A stretch of DNA of 32,988 nucleotides from Bacteroidaceae bacterium (GTDB taxonomy: Bacteria; Bacteroidota; Bacteroidia; Bacteroidales; Bacteroidaceae), in assembly GCA_017469685.1 (NCBI GenBank), contig JAFUFW010000036.1, positions 1-32,988 of the forward strand, in the 5' to 3' direction. This document shows positions 8,043 to 14,531 of this stretch, piece by piece. The translations under genes and the position numbers were made by a program. Each line of letters opens with the position of its first letter. Position 1 is the first letter of the stretch. The notes beneath the pieces are model-generated. The model was not told the DNA's origin. It made no database searches and saw nothing but the letters and a program-made list of their open reading frames with translations.

Positions 8043-9868
8043 GCTTCACCTCCTTTCGTGTCGAAATCGCCAGCGTTGGCGCTTTGGATGTCGTGGATCT
8101 CGCGGTAGACGGCGTTTGTGGTGAGCAGGCGCTCGTGGGTGTCGAATCCGCTGAGCTGGCCGTTCTCAAGGACGAGTATGCGGTCGCAGTCGCGCACGCT
8201 GAGTATGCGCTGGGCTATGATGAGCTTGGTCGTGCCGGGCAGGGCTGTGTGCAGGCCGCGACGTATGGCTGCGTCGGTAGCGGTGTCGCAGGCTGAGGTG
8301 CTGTCGTCGAGGATTAGTATGCGCGGGCGCTTGAGCAATGCACGCGCTATGCAGAGGCGTTGGCGCTGTCCGCCAGAGAGGTTGGTACCACCTTGTTCGA
8401 TGCGCGATTCGTAGGCATCGGGCATCTGCTCAATGAACTCGTCGGCCGCGGCTGTGCGGCAGGCTTCGCGACATTCTTCGAGCGTAGCGTCGGCACGCCC
8501 CCAGCGTAGGTTGTCGAGGATGGTGCCTGAGAAGAGGGTGTTCTGCTGGAGGACGACGGCTACGGCGTCGCGCAGCGCTACGAGGTCGTAGTCGCGAACG
8601 TCGTGACCGCCCACGATGATGCTGCCTTCGCTGACGTCGTAGAGGCGGTTGATGAGGCTGACGAGCGAGCTCTTGCCGCTGCCTGTGCCGCCGATGACGC
8701 CTATTGTCTCGCCCGGGCGGATTGCGAACGAGATGTTGAACAGCGCCGACCGTTTGTGCTTGGGCGGGGCGGGGGAGAGGAGGGCTGCTGCCGGAGCTGC
8801 AGCGGGCTTGGGCGCCGGTTGCGTGTATGGCGCCGGCGTAGCGGTGTAGTCGAAGCGTACGCCCCGGAATTCTATGCTGCCGTCAGTCACTTCCATGACC
8901 GGATATTCGGGGTTGGTGATGCTTGCCTTAGCCTCTATCACCTCGGCGACACGTTCGGCTGAGGCTGCGCTCTGGGTCAGCATGACGAAAATCATCGAGA
9001 GCATCATCAGTGACTGCAGGATTGACATTACGTAGGTGAACAGCGAAGTCAGCTCACCCGTAGTGAGCGAGCCTCCGACGATGAAGTGGGCTCCGTACCA
9101 CGAGAGTGCGATGATGCAGCCGTAGACTACCATGTTCATGACGGGGTGGTTGAGGGCCATGAGGCTCTCCGCGCGTACATATAAATTATATAGGCTCTCG
9201 GCAGCCTTGTTGAACTTGGTCGTCTCGTGGCCCTCGCGCACGAAGGCTTTCACGACGCGTATGGCTGCCACGTTCTCCTGCACGCTCTCGTTGAGCGCGT
9301 CGTACTGGCGGAAGACCTGCTTGAAGAGGCGCGCTACGCGGCTTATGATGTTGTAGAGCGAGGTTGAGAGGATAATCATGGCCACTATGAATATCAGGCT
9401 CAGCCGGGCATCTATCATCAGGCACATGAATATCGAAAGGATGAGGCGGAAGGGAGCCCGCACGCTCACGCGAAGAATCTGGCCGAAGGCGTTCTGCAGG
9501 CTCGTCACGTCGGAGGTCATGCGGGTGACGAGTCCCGAGGTGGAGAAACGGTCGATGTCGGCGAACGAGAAGGTCTGGATGTTGCGGTACATGGCGCGCC
9601 GCAGGTTGGCGGCGAAGCCTGTGGAGGCCTGCGCCGAGCTGCGTCCGGCCAGGATGCCGAAGGCCAGCGAGAGGAAGGCCATGAGCAGCATGAGAGCCCC
9701 GTAGCGGTAGACTTCCTGGATGTTGCCAGCCATGAGCCCTTTGTCGATGAGCGAGGCGGTAATGTAAGGGATGAGCACGTCGAGGACCACCTCTGTAGCA
9801 GTCCAGACGGGTGTCAGGATGGAGGCCCATTTGTAGCGGCCTACTTGTTGAAGAAGGGTGGAAAGCAC
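8039..9868 (-). CDS. ABC exporter half-transporter, subunit with degenerate ATPase site
   Basis: A 609-residue partner of the following gene, with an N-terminal transmembrane domain (about 15-300) and an ATPase domain (about 328-595). Walker A (GGTGSGKSS, 393-401) and the signature LSGGQ (497-501) are normal. Walker B reads ILILDDST, with Asp522 in place of the catalytic Glu, and the switch histidine is Gln553 (IIAQRIL). Family knowledge: E-to-D and H-to-Q changes mark the degenerate site of asymmetric exporters such as TM287/288 and BmrCD. Here they pair with the altered LSAGE signature of the partner, so one composite site is inactive and the other canonical. A Pro/Ala-rich insertion (about 344-371) sits right after the A-loop tyrosine (FDYT). 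It is transcribed first of the pair. Confidence 0.92.
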   Translation of the reverse strand: MLSTLLQQVGRYKWASILTPVWTATEVVLDVLIPYITASLIDKGLMAGNIQEVYRYGALMLLMAFLSLAFGILAGRSSAQASTGFAANLRRAMYRNIQTFSFADIDRFSTSGLVTRMTSDVTSLQNAFGQILRVSVRAPFRLILSIFMCLMIDARLSLIFIVAMIILSTSLYNIISRVARLFKQVFRQYDALNESVQENVAAIRVVKAFVREGHETTKFNKAAESLYNLYVRAESLMALNHPVMNMVVYGCIIALSWYGAHFIVGGSLTTGELTSLFTYVMSILQSLMMLSMIFVMLTQSAASAERVAEVIEAKASITNPEYPVMEVTDGSIEFRGVRFDYTATPAPYTQPAPKPAAAPAAALLSPAPPKHKRSALFNISFAIRPGETIGVIGGTGSGKSSLVSLINRLYDVSEGSIIVGGHDVRDYDLVALRDAVAVVLQQNTLFSGTILDNLRWGRADATLEECREACRTAAADEFIEQMPDAYESRIEQGGTNLSGGQRQRLCIARALLKRPRILILDDSTSACDTATDAAIRRGLHTALPGTTKLIIAQRILSVRDCDRILVLENGQLSGFDTHERLLTTNAVYREIHDIQSANAGDFDTKGGEA

Positions 9869-9914
9869 TGTTTGTGTTTGCTTTTTTGTGTGAATGTCTG
9901 GGCGTGTCAGAAAA

Positions 9915-10031
9915 TAAGCCCAAGGGTTTACGGAAAAACCCTTAAGGGTTATGGCTCGAACCCTTAAGGGTTATGCCCTGAACCCTTAAGGGTTTTGCGG
10001 GGAGGGGTCAATGGTCCACATAGGAACCCTT
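9915..10031. repeat. Array of AACCCTTAAGGGTT palindromes with exact 22-bp period
   Basis: Three perfect 14-bp palindromes start at 9937, 9959 and 9981, exactly 22 bp apart, with 8-bp spacers that are only partly conserved (ATGGCTCG, ATGCCCTG, TTGCGGGG). Decayed members keep the same register: at 9915 only the right half AAGGGTT survives (9922-9928), and at 10025 only the left half AACCCTT survives (10025-10031); the unit at 10003 is unrecognisable. The array lies between the phosphate transporter stop and the exporter start, both on the reverse strand. 22 bp is about two helical turns, so all centres face the same side of the DNA. It could be an operator array or a decaying repeat family. No ORF is present. 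Confidence 0.85.
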
Positions 10032-10055
10032 GGCCTCTGGTGCCGTGAAGGCTCT

Positions 10056-11780
10056 TTAAGCTTCGCGCTGGCGTAGGCCCAAGCGGGCTTCGACGACGTT
10101 GACTACGTAGTCGGCCAGCTTCTCGCATTCGTTTACGAGGTCCATGTATATGGTTCCAACTGCGTAGGTGTACTCGTGGTTGTTCACGTCGATGATGTTC
10201 TGCTGCTTGAGCTGGGCGCGATAGTTGTTGATCTCGTTCTCGGTGTTGAACGTGCGGTTGACGTCGAAAGCCTCCTTGCGGCCCAGCATGAGCTGGTTCA
10301 TCAGCGTGAGCGAGTTGGCCGTGAGCTCCATCATCTGGTGGAGGTGGGCATACTGAGGCTCTATGAAGTGATCCTCCTTGCCTTGGTACTTGCGGCTGAT
10401 GGTCCGCGCCATGTTGTAGCACGAATCGCCTATCGATTCCAGTTCCGAGATCTCGCGCAGCATTGCGCGTATCTTGGCCTTGGTCTCGTCAGAGAGGTGG
10501 GCGTCGCTGACCTGATCGAGGTAGTTGGCAATCTCAAGCTCCATGTTGTCGGAGATGCTTTCATACTTCTCTATGCGCGAGAAGAGCTTGTTGAACTCCG
10601 TCTCCTGGTTGTCCTTCTTCTTGCCTGTTGATGTCGACGAGAGGTTGAGCAGCTCGCGCACCATGCCGAACATGCGTTCCATACGCTCGGAGAACGACTG
10701 TATTTCCTTGTGAGCCTCGAGCACCGAGAGCTCGGGGGTCTTCATGATGCCCGAAGTGATGAAGTGCAGGCGGAAGTCCTCCTCCTCGTCAATCTTCTTA
10801 GGCTTGATAGCCCAACATACGAAACGCTCTATGTAAGGTATGAACCAGATTAGCAAGAGTGTGTTCGACACGTTGAAGGCAGAATGGAAAGTGGCCAGCA
10901 CTACACTCACGCGACTCAGGTTGTTGGCTGCTGGGTCGAAGCCGGCAATGTGGTAAACGCCTTGCAGGAACCATGGCAGCACAGCCAGCACCCATGCCAC
11001 GCCAAGCACATTGATACTCATGTGGGCGAAGGCGGCGCGACGGGCCTGGGTGTTGGCGCCCATGGCAACGATGTTTGAGGTTATCGTCGTGCCGATGTTC
11101 TCTCCGAGCACGAGCATTATGCCTTGGTCAAGATGGAGCACACCAGTGCCGCAGAGGGTCATCGTAATAGCCATGATGGCTGCCGAGCTCTGCACGCACA
11201 GGGTGAGTATGGTGCCCATGAGGAGGAAGAACAGGGAGTTCCAGAAGCTGTTGTCGTTGAAGTTGCCGAAGAATGCACTGATGGCGGCGTTGGTCTCTGG
11301 GTCGTCAACAAGGGCAAAGCCGGTGCTCTTCAATGTGCCTAAGCCCAAGAAGAGAAATGCCACGCCGAAGAGGAAGTCGCCAATGATGCGTCTCTTCTTC
11401 ATATATATAAGGATGATACCGATGAAGAAGGCGGGATATACGAAGTTGGTCACGTCGAAAACGTCGGTGAGCGACATGATCCACGCCGTCACCGTAGTGC
11501 CGATGTGCGCACCCATTATGACCGAGATGGCCTGCACCAGCGTGAGCAGGCCGGCATTGACGAAGGATACCGTCATAAGGGTTGTGGCTGTGGAACTCTG
11601 CACGGCGGCAGTTACAAACATACCTGTCAGCGCTCCCGTGAAGCGGTTGGTGGTCATGGAGCCGAGCACATGGCGCAACTGTGGGCCGGCCATCTTCTGC
11701 AAGGCCTCGCTCATCGACTTCATACCGAACATGAGCAGAGCCAGCGAACCCAAGAGCTTGAAAACAATCATTAAGGACAT
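10056..11780 (-). CDS. Na/Pi cotransporter family protein with PhoU-like tail
   Basis: A 574-residue inner-membrane protein of the Na+/phosphate cotransporter II family (YjbB/NptA type). Two inverted Na_Pi_cotrans repeats are seen, each with the hallmark QSS motif: AAVQSSTATTLMT (Q61) and LCVQSSAAIMAIT (Q197). About eight hydrophobic segments lie in residues 1-325. The cytosolic remainder (about 345-560) is helical and PhoU-like (FSRIEKYESISDNMELEIAN, ISELESIGDSCYNMAR). Family knowledge: such proteins move phosphate with sodium, and the PhoU part probably senses or gates; the direction of transport is uncertain. It has its own consensus promoter at 11819-11849. The exporter pair lies 187 bp downstream on the same strand, beyond the palindrome array. 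Confidence 0.93.
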   Translation of the reverse strand: MSLMIVFKLLGSLALLMFGMKSMSEALQKMAGPQLRHVLGSMTTNRFTGALTGMFVTAAVQSSTATTLMTVSFVNAGLLTLVQAISVIMGAHIGTTVTAWIMSLTDVFDVTNFVYPAFFIGIILIYMKKRRIIGDFLFGVAFLFLGLGTLKSTGFALVDDPETNAAISAFFGNFNDNSFWNSLFFLLMGTILTLCVQSSAAIMAITMTLCGTGVLHLDQGIMLVLGENIGTTITSNIVAMGANTQARRAAFAHMSINVLGVAWVLAVLPWFLQGVYHIAGFDPAANNLSRVSVVLATFHSAFNVSNTLLLIWFIPYIERFVCWAIKPKKIDEEEDFRLHFITSGIMKTPELSVLEAHKEIQSFSERMERMFGMVRELLNLSSTSTGKKKDNQETEFNKLFSRIEKYESISDNMELEIANYLDQVSDAHLSDETKAKIRAMLREISELESIGDSCYNMARTISRKYQGKEDHFIEPQYAHLHQMMELTANSLTLMNQLMLGRKEAFDVNRTFNTENEINNYRAQLKQQNIIDVNNHEYTYAVGTIYMDLVNECEKLADYVVNVVEARLGLRQREA

Positions 11781-11818
11781 ACCTTGGAGATTTTTAAGTG
11801 AATATATTAATTTGCCCG

Positions 11819-11849
11819 CAAAAGTATGAAAAAATGCTCCAAAGTCAAA
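11819..11849 (-). promoter_or_regulatory. Full-consensus Bacteroidetes promoter for the Na/Pi cotransporter
   Basis: On the reverse strand TTTG (11849-11846) is followed by exactly 19 bp and then TACTTTTG (11826-11819), matching TTTG-N19-TAnnTTTG. The gene starts 39 bp downstream. Confidence 0.75.
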
Positions 11850-11940
11850 GAATTATTAAAAAAAACTCTTCCGAAAAAGATAATTATCCCGAAAGTGAAA
11901 ATATATCGCCCTCACGCTTACGTAAATAATAAATAATGTG

Positions 11941-11948
11941 TACCTTTG
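11941..11948 (+). promoter_or_regulatory. Bacteroidetes -7 element for ssb
   Basis: TACCTTTG matches TAnnTTTG and lies 22 bp before the ssb ATG. The -33 position reads TTAC, so only the -7 half is convincing. Confidence 0.55.
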
Positions 11949-11970
11949 CGCAGATTAGAACTTTCGACAC

Positions 11971-12336
11971 ATGGCAAGCATTAATAAAGTAATACTGCTC
12001 GGATACGTAGGCAAGGAGCCCGACGTGCGCTACGTGGATCAGGGCGTGTGCGTAGCACAAGTGCGGCTGGCCACCAGCGAGCGGGCCTACAAGCTGCAGA
12101 ACGGTACCGAGGTGCCCGAACGCACCGAGTGGCACAACCTCATCTTCTGGCGCAAGCAGGCCGAGACGGTAGAGAAGTACGTCCACAAAGGCGACCAAAT
12201 CTATGTCGAAGGCAAGATTCAAAGCCGGAGCTACGAGGATAAACAGGGAATAACACGATACATCACTGAAATATGGGCTGACGAGCTCCGGCTATTCGGC
12301 TCATCACGCTCTGGCGAACAGCCGGCTGACAGCTGA
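11971..12336 (+). CDS. ssb: Single-stranded DNA-binding protein
   Basis: A 121-residue OB-fold protein of the SSB family: MASINKVILLGYVGKEPDVRY, then VCVAQVRLATSERAYK, TEWHNLIFWRKQAETVEKYV, KGDQIYVEGKIQSRSYEDK and TEIWADELRLFG. It covers single-stranded DNA during replication and repair as a tetramer. It is shorter than typical housekeeping SSB: the tail after the OB fold is only about 10 residues and ends GEQPADS, without the acidic DDDIPF-type tip that recruits partners. It may therefore be an accessory SSB. It sits immediately upstream of gldE, an arrangement common in Bacteroidetes. The 74-bp gap to gldE carries no clear promoter. Confidence 0.95.
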   Translation: MASINKVILLGYVGKEPDVRYVDQGVCVAQVRLATSERAYKLQNGTEVPERTEWHNLIFWRKQAETVEKYVHKGDQIYVEGKIQSRSYEDKQGITRYITEIWADELRLFGSSRSGEQPADS

Positions 12337-12410
12337 GCTCCACCTTCGTCAGGCACAAGGCGCAGCCGTGGGCCGCGGCCAAGAACACAAAAATGCAGAC
12401 ATCACTCTAA

Positions 12411-13769
12411 ATGGACTATTATTTATCGGGTTTCGCAGCCCTTTTCGACGGAATAACACTCAATGCCCCTTCCACCGGGGCTGCCATAGCTCTCGTCTTA
12501 GCAATCTTCCTATTGGTATGCTCGGCTTTCGTCAGCGGAAGCGAGATAGCCTTCTTCTCACTCTCGCCCGCCGACATGAACGAGCTCGAGGAGGAGCGCA
12601 CGGCCACCGACAAGCGAGTGCTGGCGCTGCTGGCCGACTCTGAGAGGCTGCTCGCTACAATCCTATGCTCGAACAACTTCGTCAACGTCGCCATCATACT
12701 CCTGCTCAACTATTTCTTCCTCGGAGGGGAGCCGGCAGTCATGGCCTTCGGAGGCAACAGCGTCATGGAATTTGTGTTCATGACCGTGCTTCTCACTTTC
12801 CTGCTGCTGCTCTTCGGCGAGGTGCTGCCTAAGATAGCCTCAGCCCAGAAACCCCTCGCGATGGCACGCTTCTGCGCTCCGGCCTATGGGGTGCTCGTCA
12901 AGTTGTGGTGGCCCGTAAGTTGGCTACTGCTGAAATCAGGGCGCGTCACCGAGCGCATCAAGAGCAACCAGCAACTCTCGGTCGACGACCTTGAGCAAGC
13001 CCTCGAGCTTACCGACAAGCAGGACTTGGCCGACGAGCAGCAGATGCTCAAGGGCATCATACGCTTCGGCGGAGAGATGGCACGCGAGGTGATGACGCCG
13101 CGAGTGGATATGGTGGACCTTGATGTCAAAACACCTTACCCCGAGGTGATACAGTGCATCGTCGAGAACAACTACTCCCGCATCCCTGTCTACGCTGGCT
13201 CTGAGGACCACATAACAGGCATCCTGTATATCAAGGACCTCTTGCCTCACCTCAACAAGCCAGCTAACTTCCGATGGCAGACGCTTGTGCGGCCCGCAAC
13301 CTTCGTGCCAGAAACTAAGATGATTGACGACCTCCTGCGCGACTTCCAGGCCGCCAAGGTACACATAGCCATCGTAGTCGACGAGTTCGGAGGCACGAGC
13401 GGACTCGTGACCATGGAAGATATCATAGAGGAAATCGTAGGCGAGATCAACGATGAGTACGACGACGATGAACGGAGCTTCACACGCCTCAACCAGAACA
13501 CCTTCGTCTTCGAGGCCAAGACGCTACTCACCGACTTCAGACGAATCATGCAGCTGCCCGACGACGCCTTCGACGACGTTGCTGCCGACGCTGACACCCT
13601 GGCCGGACTGCTCCTCGAGCTTAAGGGCGAATTCCCCACAGAGCACGAGCGTATAAGCTACGACCGCTTTACATTCGAGATTATGGAGATGGACGAGCGC
13701 CGAATAGTGAAGATAAAAGTAATCGTCAAGCCCCAGAAAAATACAGAAAACGCAGACAACAATTCCTGA
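12411..13769 (+). CDS. gldE: GldE-type CorC/HlyC (TlyC) family membrane protein
   Basis: A 452-residue inner-membrane protein. An N-terminal DUF21/CNNM transmembrane domain (about 20-195) holds FLLVCSAFVSGSEIAFFSLS, LATILCSNNFVNVAIILLLN and LLLLFGEVLPKIASAQKPLA. A CBS-domain pair follows (about 210-335; VMTPRVDMVDLD, YSRIPVYAGSEDHITGILYI, GGTSGLVTMEDIIEEIVGEI), then a CorC/HlyC transporter-associated domain (about 350-440; LPDDAFDDVAADADTLAGLL). Family knowledge: CNNM/CorC proteins are linked to Mg2+ homeostasis. In gliding Bacteroidetes GldE partners the lipoprotein GldD and supports type IX secretion or gliding. The ssb neighbour supports the GldE assignment; no gldD follows here. Its last codons overlap the first unit of the 22-bp repeat at 13761. 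Confidence 0.85.
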   Translation: MDYYLSGFAALFDGITLNAPSTGAAIALVLAIFLLVCSAFVSGSEIAFFSLSPADMNELEEERTATDKRVLALLADSERLLATILCSNNFVNVAIILLLNYFFLGGEPAVMAFGGNSVMEFVFMTVLLTFLLLLFGEVLPKIASAQKPLAMARFCAPAYGVLVKLWWPVSWLLLKSGRVTERIKSNQQLSVDDLEQALELTDKQDLADEQQMLKGIIRFGGEMAREVMTPRVDMVDLDVKTPYPEVIQCIVENNYSRIPVYAGSEDHITGILYIKDLLPHLNKPANFRWQTLVRPATFVPETKMIDDLLRDFQAAKVHIAIVVDEFGGTSGLVTMEDIIEEIVGEINDEYDDDERSFTRLNQNTFVFEAKTLLTDFRRIMQLPDDAFDDVAADADTLAGLLLELKGEFPTEHERISYDRFTFEIMEMDERRIVKIKVIVKPQKNTENADNNS

Positions 13770-13826
13770 GAACGCGTGAAATAATTCCTGAAAACACGCG
13801 AAATAATTACTGAAAATAAATTTTTT
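13761..13826. repeat. Three-unit 22-bp tandem repeat at the gldE end
   Basis: AATTCCTGA, AATTCCTGA and AATTACTGA start at 13761, 13783 and 13805, exactly 22 bp apart. Units 1 and 2 match through most of their length (AAC..CG.GAAAT shared). The variable core reads CGCGTG in unit 1 and CACGCG in unit 2, which are reverse complements, so the RNA could fold as a hairpin with a 16-nt loop. The gldE stop codon is inside unit 1. A run of T follows unit 3, so a terminator role is possible. Confidence 0.7.
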
Positions 13827-13870
13827 AGCAAAAAAAACGCCAAAGATTTCCGTAACTGATTGAAAGTTGC

Positions 13871-13878
13871 TACATTTG
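13871..13878 (+). promoter_or_regulatory. Bacteroidetes -7 element for the HU gene
   Basis: TACATTTG matches TAnnTTTG. A TTTC at 13847-13850, 20 bp upstream, approximates the -33 TTTG. The HU ATG lies 76 bp downstream, giving an AT-rich leader. Confidence 0.6.
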
Positions 13879-13954
13879 CAACCCGAAACGAAAAACAACG
13901 CCCATACGGACTATTTTAATAATTAATATTTAACCCCTTATTCATTTATCAAAA

Positions 13955-14227
13955 ATGACTAAACAAGACATTGTAAACCAGATTGCAAAGAAAACAGGCG
14001 TAGAGAAGAATACTGCACTCGCCGTTGTTGAAGCATTCATGGAGCAGGTGAAAGATTCGCTGAGCTCCAACGAGAACGTCTACCTCCGTGGCTTCGGTAG
14101 CTTCATACTCAAAAAGCGTGCTCAGAAGACCGCTCGCAACATCACGCAGAACACTACGATGATCATTCCCGAGCACAATATTCCTGCATTCAAGCCCGCA
14201 AAGGTCTTCTTCGATGCTGTAAAATAA
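13955..14227 (+). CDS. HU-family nucleoid DNA-binding protein
   Basis: A 90-residue histone-like protein that bends and compacts DNA as a dimer. It begins MTKQDIVNQIAKKTGVEKNT and has the helix VVEAFMEQVKDSLSSNENV, the beta-arm entry YLRGFGSFILKKRAQKTARN, and the arm with the Pro-containing tip (TTMIIPEHNIPAFKPAKVFF). Length and order are those of HU/IHF family members. The arm carries N-I-T-Q-N-T-T where many HU proteins have a basic stretch, as seen in Bacteroidetes HU variants. It is monocistronic or shares a transcript with the small basic ORF downstream. Its promoter element is at 13871. Confidence 0.95.
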   Translation: MTKQDIVNQIAKKTGVEKNTALAVVEAFMEQVKDSLSSNENVYLRGFGSFILKKRAQKTARNITQNTTMIIPEHNIPAFKPAKVFFDAVK

Positions 14228-14286
14228 ACAAACAATAGAGCAATTTTTTAGTTTTTAATCCATAACCACTTAATCATTTTATAGCT

Positions 14287-14376
14287 ATGCCAAGCGGAAA
14301 ATAGAAAAAAAGACACAAGATGTCTACTCACAAGCGTAAGAAGAGACTGAGAAAGAACAGACATAAGAGCAAGTAA
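14287..14376 (+). CDS. Tiny very basic protein; upstream extension interrupted by in-frame TAG
   Basis: From ATG at 14320 this encodes 18 residues, MSTHKRKKRLRKNRHKSK, almost all Lys/Arg/His. Reading upstream in frame from ATG at 14287 gives MPSGK, a TAG stop at 14302-14304, then KKRHK and the Met at 14320. From memory, Bacteroidales carry a conserved short protein between HU and ribonuclease G whose N-terminus reads MPSGKKRKRHKM. The spacing here agrees codon for codon, with one Lys codon replaced by TAG (AAG to TAG is one substitution). Either translation really starts at 14320 and the first 11 codons are leader, or the gene is broken or the stop is read through. Its charge suggests ribosome or RNA binding. 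It is too short for standard gene finders. Confidence 0.6.
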
Positions 14377-14439
14377 ACCATTTACTGCTCCGTTTGACTC
14401 TTCACGGCCCTCTCTTAGAGACTTCGTGAGTCACCAACG

Positions 14440-14487
14440 AGGAACAAACCGAGCCCACAACTAAAAGGCCGATTTGTTCCTTGTTTT
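14440..14487 (+). terminator. Hairpin with T-run upstream of ribonuclease G
   Basis: AGGAACAAA at 14440-14448 pairs with TTTGTTCCT at 14473-14481, followed directly by TGTTTTT. This has the form of an intrinsic terminator ending the HU/small-ORF transcript, but it lies only 45 bp before the rng start. It could therefore also act as an attenuator in the rng leader. Confidence 0.6.
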
Positions 14488-14531
14488 TAAAGAGTATAAC
14501 CCAACGGAACCAACAAACTTAACAAACTCTC

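Noticed and set aside
9937-9994. CRISPR-like look of the palindrome array
   Set aside because: Repeats are 14 bp and spacers 8 bp, far below CRISPR sizes, and no cas gene is present.
11011-11829. Forward 272-residue ORF antisense to the Na/Pi cotransporter
   Set aside because: The reverse frame carries two QSS motifs and a PhoU-like domain; the forward one is a shadow with no family features.
12319-12328. CAGCCGGCTG at the ssb end as another array member
   Set aside because: It is a single copy in coding sequence; no partner is found 22 bp up- or downstream.
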